A stretch of 64,000 bases of DNA from Cordilura impudica (Eukaryota > Arthropoda > Insecta > Diptera > Scathophagidae), in the NCBI GenBank assembly GCA_963682025.1, contig OY821517.1, positions 102,062,107 through 102,126,106 on the forward strand, read 5' to 3'. The translations under genes were made by a program, and so were the position numbers. Shown here in pieces: positions 47,661 through 58,745 of the stretch (the stretch's first letter is position 1; the number at the start of each line of letters is the position of its first letter). Under the pieces are notes generated by a model that was not told the origin of the DNA, searched no databases, and worked only from the letters and a program-made list of their open reading frames with translations.

Positions 47661-50647
47661 GTGAGTCCGATCACAAGGGAGATGTGTAAACATCTAATAA
47701 TTAAAGAAAATATCAACATCATATTTTCCAGTACGTGAAAAATAAGTCGATTATGCTGTTTTCTGAAATTCAATTGATGTTTTCTGAAATGCCATTGATG
47801 TTTTCTGAAATTCAATTGATGTTTTCTGAAATACAATTAATGTTTTCAGCAATTTAAATAATGCTTTTTGAAATTCAATTGATGTTTTCTGAAATTCTAT
47901 TTATGTTTTCTGTAATTCAAATGATGTTTTCTGAAATACAATTGATGTTTTCTGAAATACAATTGATGTTTTCTGAAATTCTATTGATGTTTTCTGAAAT
48001 TCAATTGATGTTTTCTGAAACTGGAATGATGTTTTCTGAAATTATATTGATGTTTTCCGAAATTCTATTTATGATTTCTGAAATTCAAATGATGTTTTCT
48101 GAAACTCGAATGATGTTTTCTGAAATTGTATTGATGTTTTCTGAAATTCTGTTTATGTTTTCTGAAATTCAATTGATGTTTTCTGAAACTCGAATGATGT
48201 TTTCTGAAATTATATAGATGTTTTCTGAAATTCTATTGATGTTTTAAGAAATTCTATTTATGCTTTCTGAAATTCAAATGATGTTTTCTGAAATAGAATT
48301 GATGTTTTCTGAAATACAATTGATGTTTTCTGAAACTCGAATGATGTTTTCTGAAATTATGTTGATGTTTTCTGAAATTCTATATATGTTTTCTGAAATT
48401 CAAATGATGTTTTCTGAAACTCGAATGATGTTTTCTGAAATTATATTGATGTTTTCTGAAATTCTATTGATGTTTTCTGAAATTCAATTGATGTTTTCTG
48501 AAACTCGAATGATGTTTTCTGAAATTATATTGATGTTTTCTGAAATTGTATTTATATTTTCTGAAATTCATTTGATGTTTTCTTAAACTCGAATAATTTT
48601 TTCTGAAATTATATTGATGTTTTCTGAAATTCTATTTCTGTTTTCTGAAATTCAAATGATGTTTTCTGAAATTATATTGATGGTTTCTGAAATACAATTG
48701 ATGTTTTCTGAAATTCTATTTATGTTTTCTAAAATCCAAATGATGTTTTCTGAAATTAAATTGATGTTTTCTGAAATTTTATTGATGTTTTCTGAAATAC
48801 AGTTTATGTTTTCTGAAGCTCTATTGATGTTTTCTGAAATACAATTGATGTTTTCTGAAATTATATTGATAGTTTCTGAAATACAATTGATGTTTTCTGA
48901 AATTATATTGATGTTTTCTGAAATTCTGTTTATGTTTTCTGAAATTCAAATGATGTTTTCTGAAATTATATTGATGGTTTCTGAAATACAATTGAAGTTT
49001 TCTGAAATACAGTTTATGTTTTCTGAAATTCTATTGATGTTTTCAGAAATTCAATTGATGTTTTCTGAAATTCTATTTATTTTTTCTGAAACTCGAATTA
49101 TGTTTTCTGAAATTCAATTGATGTTTTCTGATATACAATTGATGTTTTCTGAAATACAATTGATGTTTTCTGAAATTCTATTGATGTTTTCTGAAATTCT
49201 ATTTATGTTTTCTGAAATTCAAATGGTGTTTTCTGAAACTCGAATGATGTTTTCTGAAATTATATTGATGTTTTCTGAAATTCTATTTATGTTTTCTGAA
49301 TTCAATTGATGTTTTCTGAAATACAATTGATGTTTTCTGAAATACAATTGATGTTTTCTGAAATTCTATTGATGTTTTCTGAAATTCTATTTATATTTTC
49401 TGAAATTCAAATGATGTTTTCTGAAATTATATTGATGGTTTCTGAAATACAATTGATGTTTTCTGAAATTATATTGATGGTTTCTGAAATACAATTGATG
49501 TTTTCTGAAATTATATTGATGTTTTCTGAAATTCAATTTATGTTTTCTGAAATTAAAAATGATGTTTTCTGAAATTATATTGATGGTTTCTGAAATCCAA
49601 TTGATGTTTTCTGAAATTATATTGATGTTTTCTGAAATTCTATTTATGTTTTCTGAAATTCAAATGATGTTTTCAGAAATTATATTGATGGCTTCTGAAT
49701 TACAATTGATGTTTTCTGAAACTCTATTGATGCTCTCTGAAATTCAATTGATGTTTTCTGAAACTCTAATGATGTTTTCTGAAATTATATTGACGGTTTC
49801 TGAAATACAATTGATGTTTTATGAAATTCTATTTATGTTTTCTGAAATTCAAATGATGTTTTCTGAAATTATATTGATGGTTTCTGAAATACAATTGATG
49901 TTTTCTGAAATTCTATTTATGTTTTCTGAAATTCAAATGATGTTTTCTGAAATTATATTTACAGTTTCTGAAATACAATTGATGTTTTCTGAAATTATAT
50001 TGATGTTTTCTGACATTCTATTTATGTTTTCTGAAATTCAATTGATGTTTTCTGAAACTCGAATGATGTTTTCTGAAATTCTATTGATGCTTTCTGAAAT
50101 TCAATTGGTGTTTTCTGAAACTCGAATGATGTTTTCTGAAATTATATTGATGTTTTCTGAAATTCTATTTATGTTTTCTGAAATTCAAATGATGTTTTCT
50201 GAAATTATATTGATGTTTTCTGAAATTCAATTGATGTTTTCTGAAACTCGAATGATGTTTTCTGAAATTCTATTTATGTTTTCTGAAATTCAAGTGATGT
50301 TTTCTGAAATTCTATTGATGTTTTCTGAAATTCAATTGATGTTTTCTGAAAATCGAATGATGTTTTCTGAAATTATATTGATGTTTTCTGAAATTCTATT
50401 TATGTTTTCTGAAATTCAAATGATGTTTTCTGAAATTAAATTGATGGTTTCTGAAATACAATTGATGTTTTTTGAAAGACAATTGGAAAATGTTTAGAAA
50501 AGAACATATCATAATTTTTTCACCGATACAATCATAAGTCACACAGCGTTATCTGCTTCAGCTCACACCGTTAGGAGTTACGCTGTTTTGGTGATTGTAT
50601 TGTGAAATAGAAATTTACCTCCCTGCGCGTATAGATGTTTACACATC
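47661..50647 (+). mobile_element. FB-X family member X, filled by a minisatellite
   Basis: GATGTGTAAACATCT at 47681-47695 is the inverted partner of AGATGTTTACACATC at 50633-50647. The 3' non-repetitive part (50499-50630: ATCATAATTTTTTCACCGAT, CAATCATAAGTCACACAGCG, GGTGATTGTATTGTG) is shared with member Y in the opposite orientation. The interior, 47755-50485, is one 2.7-kb array. Outside the array about 270 bp remain, close to the size of member Z. Confidence 0.75.
47755..50485. repeat. 21-bp minisatellite, about 130 units
   Basis: Unit consensus GATGTTTTCTGAAATTCWATT, 21 bp. The unit is a multiple of three and stop-poor, so plus-strand frames of 88-312 codons arise with a seven-residue repeat (MFSEIQL-type). 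Common variants (ETRM, EIIL, EILF, EIQM) recur in the same order every 4-5 units, indicating a higher-order repeat. Indels and stops near 48215, 48250, 48585 and 49300 break the frame. I regard it as non-coding. Confidence 0.95.
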
Positions 50648-50683
50648 AAAAACAACGGGGATTTAGAATTCGAGGTGAAAGGT

Positions 50684-50722
50684 AATTAATTGTGGGGTAA
50701 TTTAACAGGTTATACTGTAAAA
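50684..50722 (-). mobile_element. pogo-type terminus
   Basis: Reverse complement reads CAGTATAACCTGTTAAATTA then CCCC. See the pogo fragment at 47136-47650. Confidence 0.4.
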
Positions 50723-50764
50723 TTTAAAAATTTTGCAACGAAATGAATTAACAGCAAAAGTAAG

Positions 50765-51235
50765 GTTCTTAAAGAACTTGAACAATTAAAGGAAGCGCTG
50801 TGACTGAGAATTGGCCTCAATATTGGTCAAGTGAGCAGTTCTTGTGGAGCAAAGAAAGAAAATTTAATTTGTTTGGCTCATTTAGAATAAATTTAAATTT
50901 AGACCACCCAAAACAATGATATTATTCAAGATATCAGTTAACAACAGTCAAATATGCCGGAAAATTGATTTCAGTGTGGAGAAGTTGTGATATGTTTAAA
51001 ATAGAATTATTTATTAATGTCATACTTATTACATGTACGTTATCCTGTGAAGGGATCGGTTCTATAATAAAAATCGAAGGGATTATGAAAATAAATAAAT
51101 ATTGTGAAATACTTGAACAACACATGGTCCTTGATAAACGAGGTGAATTGGATACCGCCTATTATCAAAGGGGCACATTTAAAATTCTGGCAACTATGAT
51201 AAGAAATACTCAATTAAATTTGGATTATAGCTAGT
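50765..51235 (+). pseudogene. Tc1-like transposase fragment
   Basis: Pieces in order: WPQYWSSEQ.LWSKERKFNL-FGS, then TVKYAGKLISVWRSCDMF and GIGSIIKIEGIMKINKYCEI. These match the Tc1 blocks LWSDE-KFNLFGSDG, TVKHGGGSVMVWG and the G-G-IEG-M---Y--IL block. The first catalytic Asp (LWSDE) is now Lys (LWSKE), and the frame between the blocks is broken. The 89-codon frame starting at 50965 is only part of it. A dead copy. Confidence 0.75.
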
Positions 51236-52262
51236 ATTATTAAGACCTGACCATTTCTAGGCTATAAGTCGACATACTTTTTGTGAGTAGGATTGAGACT
51301 GAAGTATTTGTAGATTAACTACTATGTTACTATTAGTCAAACACATTTATGAAATATTTCTCTTTTTTCTAACTTCTATGGAACATAAGTTCATAATGTA
51401 TTAATTTATAAATCTTCCCTTTTTTGTACGCTGTAGTCATAAATATTTATGATTAAATACAACTATACAAATAAGCAGAGATGGGGCTGGGCTTGGTATT
51501 AATTTGGCTGTTATGTTTATATTTTGCTTATCATTTTATAAAACGTGTAGCTGAAAATTGGATTTTACATATCAAGGTCAATGTCTTGAATAGGTTAAAG
51601 TGTGAAAGTGAAACATCTTAAATACTAGATCTACAACAACAAACGCGATTGCCATTTGTTGCCTATTAAGACTCGATATTATTATTCCGAAAAATAATTT
51701 GGCCATATATGCTCTATCAATTTTAACTAAAACAATTTTCAATGGCATTCAGTGTCATACCCAGCTTTATTAATGGTATTACTGTTACTAATGCAATATT
51801 GTTAGCGGATTACTGGATATACCGTTATTGATATGCACTTATGTACCCTCTTCTCTATGCACAGTACTAAATTAATTTTTGTTTTTATAAATTTTTATAT
51901 TTGTTTAAACAATGAGACAATGAGAGCAACAGGTGTGTGTTTCATGTTTACAATTTTAATACTGCTTCTTAGTAAAAAGTTATAATACTTACAAACTTAC
52001 ATAAGTAGTTCTGTATTCTGTATTATTTTTATATGTTGTTTTTTTTTTAACACAATGGAATCCTAACATACCATCACTGCCTCAAGCTCAGCACTTATGT
52101 ACCAAATTGTGTATGTTTGTAAAATGGCAATGAAATGTTTAAGTGGTCATAAATCAAACAATGATAACATACATATGTACTAGATTTATTATCTGCGATT
52201 AGAAGTGGGTAAATTAATTTTCTCTCCTGAGAAAATGTGTGGAAACATAAGTAAAATTTAAT
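51236..52262. other. Unassigned AT-rich stretch
   Basis: No coding similarity or family recognised. Confidence 0.4.
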
Positions 52263-52265
52263 AAA

Positions 52266-52298
52266 AATAAGTAAGGCAATTATAGTCAGTTTACACCA
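52266..52298 (-). mobile_element. Hel-1 3'-end scrap
   Basis: AATAAGTAAGGCAATTATAG then TCAGTTTACACC is a worn version of the inverted Hel-1 end (AACAAGTAAGAAAATTATAG, TCGGTCTAGACC). Confidence 0.5.
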
Positions 52299-52364
52299 TT
52301 GCCAATTGTATTTCAGGAATCTTCAATTGGTTATCAGAAATTGTCAATCGCAGAAGGTGTTTGT

Positions 52365-53459
52365 GATGTTTAAATATCTATACGCGTAGGGGGGTAAATT
52401 TATATATCACAATACAATCACAAATAATCTAACCCATAAATACAAAGATTTTATGAAAACTCTTTCTTTCCTTATGCATATGAGTTTTGAATGTCTCCGT
52501 GACTGTGCGTGACTGTGTGTGACTATCTTAAAATTAATCTTTGGCCACCACAAGTCTATGGATTAAGTTTCAGATCCATCAGCCGTGACTGTGTGTAAGT
52601 CTATCAACTAAGTTTCAGATTGATCGGATAAGCGAATATGGGTTTTAAATCACTCCTTGACTGTGCGTGACTATGCGTGACTGCGCGTGACTATGTCGAA
52701 GTTTATCTTTCTTTACAGCAAGTATATCGACCAATTTTAAAATCGGTCGGATGAATGTAAATGACATTTAGATTACTCCGTGACTGTGCGTGACCAAGCG
52801 TGATTGTGCGTGACTAAGTAAAGTTAATAATTTTTTACAGCAAGTGTATGGACCAAGTCTGAGATCGATCGGATGAGGGGAAATGATATTTAGATCACTC
52901 CGTGACTGTGATTGACCACGCGTGACTGTGCGTGACTACACCAAAATTAACCTGTAGTCACGGCAAGACTATGGACCAAGTTTCAGATCAATTGGATAAG
53001 GGGGAATGGGGTCCACCCATGGCAGAGAGACAGACAGACAGACAGAGAGTATGAGGTAAAAGAAAGAGTTTAAAAAAGCGTAATATGTCAGCTGTAAGGC
53101 AAAATCGGTGTGACTTATGATTGTGTTGGTGAAAAAATTATGATATGTAATAACCTGTTGAAAACTGAAAAATAAAAAATTAAAAATGAAAAATGAAAAA
53201 TGAAAAATAAAAAAAATGAAAAAAGAAAAATAAAAAATTAAAAATGAAAAATTAAAAATGAAAAATAAAAAATAAAATATGAAAAATGAAAAATTAAAAG
53301 TTGAATTAATAAATAATAATTATTTTTATATTAGCAGAGCTCCTACTGTTGATTGCTATAAATGATACATATATAGATGAAGCTTTCAGTTTGATTTTAA
53401 AACAGTGCCATAAAAAATCTTTAATTACTAGATGTTTAAACATCTCCCACATGATTTTA
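52365..53459 (-). mobile_element. FB-X family member Y, inverted, with other tandem arrays
   Basis: Left end GATGTTTAAATATCTATACG; right end AGATGTTTAAACATCTCCCA, whose complement matches the left end of member X, including AAATCATGTG and TAATTAAAGA. Shared internal text includes TGTGACTTATGATTGTGTTG and AAAAATTATGATATGT (53110-53150). Where X has the 21-bp array, Y has an AAAAATGAAAAAT tract (53165-53300). It also has a block of about four to five 115-125-bp repeats (52490-53010). Confidence 0.7.
52490..53010. repeat. About 120-bp tandem repeats with inner GTGACTGTGC words
   Basis: Four to five units, each with CTCCGTGACTGTGCGTGAC, a middle CAGCAAGTNTATGGACCAAG, and GATCGATCGGATGA. Short GACTGTGCGT repeats lie inside each unit. 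A GACAGACAGACA run follows at 53031. Confidence 0.8.
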
Positions 53460-53544
53460 TTTTTTTTCTAAGATACAACTTACAAGAGTGTTGGCTGTCA
53501 GATGAACTGTGCTCATTTTTTTACATATATGCTCTGGCAAATTA

Positions 53545-54095
53545 TCATGAATAGATTCACGCTTGAAAAACACTGCCAAATTATTAAAATTTACTTTGAA
53601 AATCAGTCTTCGATTCGCGTATCTTATACACGATGGTTTATCACAACGATTTGGCTCATTTTTGGCTTGTAGAGTGAGACCAATCCACTACAGACGCTGT
53701 AGACTCCACAACGTCAAGTAAAACACACCATTTGGTGCGATTTAAAAGCTTGTGGCATCATTGGACCATCTTTCTTCAAAAATTATGCCGGATGACATTG
53801 ATCCGGACAAAATGTGGTTCCAGCAAGAATGCGCTACGTGTTATACGCAACCGCTGCCATCGACTTATAGAAATCAAAATTTGGCTACAAGTTGGCTTCG
53901 AGAAACGAATCTGTCAATTGGCCTCCAAGCTCGTGCGATTTCACACCTCTCGATTATTTCCTGTTGGGCTGGCAAATTTCGAAGAAGTGACCCAAAATTG
54001 GACTTACAGAATGTGCTTTGTCAGAAACAGCCGCGGTGGCCATATGACCGAAATCATTTTCAAATCTTCTGTATTGATTTTACGAATGAACAAAT
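53545..54095 (+). pseudogene. Tc1/mariner-superfamily transposase fossil
   Basis: Pieces in three frames. RFTLEKHCQIIKIYFENQSS (53554-53613) is an N-terminal helix-turn-helix. WCDLKACGIIGPSFFKNYAG and DDIDPDKMWFQQECATCYT (53726-53850) are the block around the second catalytic Asp, here Glu (QQEC for QQDG). SVNWPPSSCDFTPLDYFLLG (53910-53970) holds the third acidic residue. TQNWTYRMCFVRNSRGGHMT (53990-54049) is the C-terminus. At least two frameshifts and a large deletion between the N-terminus and WCDL make it dead. The overlapping open frames of 132 and 150 codons each cover only part. Confidence 0.8.
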
Positions 54096-54144
54096 TTTTT
54101 TGTATACAATTTCAAGTTCTCTCGGGCTAAAAAAAAACACCCTT

Positions 54145-55140
54145 TATTTTAGAATTCATCAATTGATTTTCAGAAATCAATTGAAAACATCATTTGGTTT
54201 TTAGAAATTCACAATTGTATTTTAGAAATTGTCTTTTTATACCCTATACCACTATGTGGTTTGGGTATAATGACTTTGTGCTGCTGTTTGTAACAACCAA
54301 AAATATTTGACCCAGACCCATCTTTAATTATACCGACCGAATCAGAATCACTTTTTGAGTTGATTTAACAATGTCCGTCCGTCCGTCCGTCCATCTGTGT
54401 GTCCATGTAAAGCTTGTAATCAAAGTGCAGGTCGCAAATATGAATATATTTTGATGAAATTTGGTATCATCCCATGGGATGAAAGCTGTTGAAATTGGTG
54501 AAATTCGGTCCATTTTCAGACCTAGCCCCCATAAAAATTACCCCTATGAAATCGACATAAATTGCCATAAGATCCAAATTGTCATATAGATCTTAGTCAA
54601 ATTGGGTTTGTATGCGTTCATTACATCCATTAATGAGTAGTCCAAAAATGATCCCTTTGGCCCCATACAGAGCTGCTTCCCTATATTCACTTAAATGTAT
54701 TAAAAAACAAAAATATTGCACTGATTCTTCTCAAATTGTGTTTGTATATGTTTTTGCAAAATACAAGAGACGTTACCAGACATGGTCAGGATCGGTCCAT
54801 TTTTGGACCTAGTCCCCATATAGATATAGCATCCGATATGAACTTTTTCATATCTGCAGCCAAAAAAATTAATAAAAATCCCACTCAAATTTGGTTTTTG
54901 CTTATTTTCTATGTCCAGTTAGTTGGGGTTTCCAAACGCATGGTATAGGGTATCGTGTAGTCGGTCTAGACCGACTATAATTTTCTTACTTGTTTTATTT
55001 TAAGAAATGATGAAATATATTTCAGAATACATCAGTTGATTTTCAATGTATTTCAGAAATTATCAAATGTATTCCAGAAATTATTAAATGTATTTCAGAA
55101 ATTATCGATTGAATTTCAGAAAATATCAATTGAATTTAAG
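54145..55140 (-). repeat. Diverged minisatellite units split by Hel-1 copy L
   Basis: 54145-54232 and 55010-55140 contain TTTCAGAAAATATCAATTGA-type units, the reverse complement of the 47755-50485 unit. The two blocks are adjacent once Hel-1 copy L is removed. Confidence 0.6.
54237..54996 (+). mobile_element. Hel-1 copy L
   Basis: Complete copy, TATACCCTATACCACTATGT to GTCGGTCTAGACCGACTATA and CTTACTTGTTTT. Small deletions near 54468 and 54930. Confidence 0.85.
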
Positions 55141-56442
55141 AATTGAGAAGCAGTGTACCTTACGTGCAGAGAACAGAATCGTTGTGGATACCAAACATGT
55201 TGCCAACCGAGTTGGGATGAAGTTAGTGAACAAAGTTGGACCTGATGGTAACTAAAATTCTATTGTCTTAACAGTATATATTTTATCACAATAGAAAAGG
55301 GTTGTATTTCTTTACTGTGTCTACAATGCCGAAGTTTTTATATTTTCTATTAGTAATTTGAGGATACACAAATTTTTGCTGATATTTGGACTTCGTTTTT
55401 ATGCACTTGAGTAATGAACTAACAGCGGAGGACCTTCATGGAAAGAAGAAGAAAATTAATTTATTTTTAATTAGCTACGATAAAAAACACCTGAACAGAA
55501 AACGAAACTACGTTTTTGGCTAATTCGTCAGTAAGATAAAACCTAAATAACAAGATATATAAGTTGATTGACAAAGACACGGAAATGCAACGAAACTACG
55601 TTTTTGGCTAATTCGTCAGTAAGATAAAACCTAAATAACAAGATATATAAGTTGATTGATAAAGACACGGAAATGCAACCAAAATTATTGATGGTACCAC
55701 CAATCAGATGGCTTTTAAAGCAATTTTGAATATGTGGCTTGAATTGAAAACACATTTTAAAGTTGTTAATACAAAATTATTTCATATGACGCTGTTAAAA
55801 AATATATATGCAATGATACGTGACTCAATTTTACCAGAAATACAAAAAGCAAATCGAAGCCCAAAATGCGGACTGCACAAAACTTGATGATGACTTGTAT
55901 CGGTCGATAGTTGCATCGCCCGTAAATTTGATTATTCGGAGGATGAGATCGATATTTTGTATACTTAATGAAATTTGCTACTTAGGTTACAGTTTCGAAA
56001 AGGCCTTTTTTGACAGTAATATTGAAGAATCGGACAAACATATCGAACGAAAGTTAATTGAGTTCACAAATCTCTTATTATTAGTGATGCCAAAACAGTA
56101 AAAATCTTGGTTGTTATCGTCTTGTGAGGAAACCACTTATATCAGAGAAAAAAATCTTGTGGCCAGCACTAATATTGCTAAAGAACACACGAACTTGAAT
56201 TAGAATACTGTTGGCGAATGGTGTTGGCGAATATATTAAATAATTAAACGGCAATAAAATTTTGCCTCTAAACACACAGGATCAAACGGTTTGGGAGTTT
56301 AACTATAATAACCCAATACAATCGTTCTGTGTATGAATCATCCACCCCAACACTATGACCATCATTTTATTCCACAGTGTTACTGTACAGTAAAGATTTC
56401 CATTGTTTTGTCTACGGCATAAAAATTAATACCTTTGCTATT
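55141..56442. other. Unassigned region with an exact 87-88-bp tandem duplication
   Basis: 55501-55587 and 55588-55675 are near-identical copies starting AACGAAACTACGTTTTTGGC. 55820-56101 is a 93-codon open frame (TQFYQKYKKQIEAQNADCTK...). In another frame it reads FDYSEDEIDILY, suggesting a frameshifted protein remnant. I do not recognise the protein. Confidence 0.4.
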
Positions 56443-57235
56443 TATACACTATACCACTATGTAGTTTGGGTATAATGACTTTGTGCTGCTGTTTCTAAGT
56501 ACGATAAATATTTGACCTAGACCCATCTTTTATTATACCGATCGAATCAGAATCACTATCTGACTCGATATAACGATATCTTTCCGTCCGTCTGTGTGTC
56601 CATGTAAACCTTGTAATCAAACTGCAGCTCGCAAATAGGAATATAGTTTGATGAAATATGGTATTTAAGCTTTTCTTGGCCACAGGATGAACGCTATTGA
56701 AATTGGTGAGAATCGGTCCATGTTCAGACCTAGCCCCCATACAAATGACCGCTATGAAATCGACATAAATTGCCATAAGATCCAAATTATCATACAATTC
56801 TTAGTCAAATTGGGTTTGTATGCGTTTATTACATCCATTAATGAGTAGTCCAAAAATGATCCCTATGTGACAACTCTTAGTCATAGGCCCCATATAGAGC
56901 TGCTTCCCGATTTTCACTTAAATTTATCAAAAAACAAAAATACTGCACTGATTCTTCTGAAATTTTGTTTGTATATATTTCTGCAAAATACAAGAGACTT
57001 TACCAAACATGATCAGGATCGGTCCATTTTTGGACCTAGTCCCCATATAGATATAGCATCCGATATGAACTTTTTCATAGCTGCAGCCAAAAAAATTAAT
57101 AAAAATCCCACTCAAATTTGGTTTATGCTATTTTCTATATCCAGTTAGTTGGGCCTAAGAGATAGGGTCTCTAAACGCATGGTATAGGGTATTGTATAGT
57201 CGGGCTAATCCGACTAAAGTTTTCTTACTTGTTTT
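56443..57235 (+). mobile_element. Hel-1 copy M
   Basis: TATACACTATACCACTATGT at the start, a worn GTCC core, and a damaged 3' palindrome (TAGTCGGGCTAATCCGACTA) followed by TTTTCTTACTTGTTTT. The flank just beyond it, TTCTGAAATTATATTAAC, resembles one minisatellite unit. Confidence 0.85.
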
Positions 57236-57802
57236 TTCTGAAATTATATTAACATTTATGCTTTGTTAAATAAATAAAAAATACAAATGTTTAAATTAAT
57301 AAAAGTGTTTTTAATTTTATGATCAAATTTTTTGGTATTGACGGTCCAAGTTGTCAAAAATATACTTTGTTAAAGGGTTCTATCGTAATGTCACTCACAC
57401 TATATTTTTTATATTTTTAGATATTATTATGGCTTAAATAATTAATATGATAATTACGCTAACAACGTAGTGCTGGTTACTAAATATAATAATGCATAAT
57501 CAGACTAAAAAACAGGGCCGTCAATAAACACAATTGACTGACCATTTATAACTAAAAACAATATTAAACATTATTATGGTTGGAAGCCATAATAAAATAA
57601 TTTATAATTATTATATTGTTAAGGATTTTTGATTTTTGTGTTGGATATAAAAGCCTAAGCAATTTAAAGAATCATTCTAGTAATACAGCATATTGTGTTC
57701 AAGTTACAAGTTTCAAGTGCTTGAAGAGAAATTATAGGCTAATAAATCTTAATGTCAGCACTGATTTATGTGTCGGGTTGATCAACATTAACTTGATACT
57801 TA
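57236..57802. other. Unassigned spacer
   Basis: Nothing recognised. Confidence 0.4.
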
Positions 57803-58488
57803 CTTTCTGAGTCGATTTAGCGATATCCGTCCATCCGTCCGTTCGTCTGTGTGTCCATTTAAACTTTGTAATCAAACTGCAGGTCACAAATATCAATATA
57901 TTTTCATGAAGTTTGGTATATAAGATTTTATCGGCCATAGGATGAGCGCTTTTTAAATTAGTGAAATTCTGTCCATGTTCAGACCTAGTACCCATACAAA
58001 TGACCCCTTTGAAATCGACATAAATTGGCATAAGTTCCAAATTATCATATAGATCTCAGTCAAATTGGGTCTGTATGCGTCTATTATATCCATTAATCAG
58101 TAGTCCAAAAATAATCCGTATAGGACAATTCTAAGTCATACGCCCCATATAGAGTTGCTTCCCGATCTTTACTTAAATCTATCAATAAACAAAAATATTG
58201 CACATATTTTCCTCATATTTTTTGTATAAATTTTTTAAAAATATAAGTGACTTTATCAAATATGGTCAGGATCGGTCCATTTTTCGACCTAGTCCCCATA
58301 TTAATATAGGACCCGATATGAACTTTTTCATATCTGCAGCCAAAAAAAATTAATAACAATGGCACTCAAATTTGGTTTATGCTTATTTTCTATATCCAAT
58401 TAGTTTGACCGAAGAGATAGGGTATCTTAACCATGGTATAGGGTAGCGTATAACCGGTGCAGAGCGACTATAATTTGCTTACTAGTTT
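57803..58488 (+). mobile_element. Hel-1 copy N (5' truncated)
   Basis: Starts just before the GTCC core and ends with a degraded palindrome (TATAACCGGTGCAGAGCGAC) and GCTTACTAGTTTTT. Confidence 0.75.
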
Positions 58489-58499
58489 TTCATTAATTC

Positions 58500-58745
58500 G
58501 AGCAGGCTGATATTTAAAAGGGACTAAATCGGTGGTCATTGTGCCAAGATATGACCAAAAACATGGAGAGACCTCAAACAATTTTAAAAATTCTGTGTGT
58601 TTGTTGTAATAATTTAGTATTAGTTTATCAAGTTGTTTACATTTTAAGATATTTTGTTTACATTTGTTATAAGCCGAGATATTAATGCAAACGTAAAACC
58701 CAGGTAGAGGGTGTCAAAAATTCGACATAGTCGAATTTAACAATT
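58500..58745 (+). mobile_element. Diverged Hel-2 3' end
   Basis: AGGTAGAGGGTGTCAAAAAT then the palindrome ATTCGACATAGTCGAAT and TTAACAATTGCTAGGT. It parallels GAGGTGGAGGGTATTAAAGA and ATTCGGCACAGCCGAAT of the younger copies. The compensating changes (GGC/GCC to GAC/GTC) keep the stem intact. Confidence 0.55.

Noticed and set aside
47755..50485. CRISPR-like array
   Set aside because: Units are directly adjacent with no unique spacers, and the context is eukaryotic.
47861..50497. Long plus-strand ORFs of 88-312 codons with an MFSEIQL-like repeat
   Set aside because: They follow from a 21-bp unit without stops. The array has several frame breaks and stops, no flanking exon and no unique coding sequence.
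53752..54204. 150-codon ORF as a gene
   Set aside because: Its first part is transposase sequence, but the matching frame shifts twice along the fossil. The rest of this frame is a shadow.
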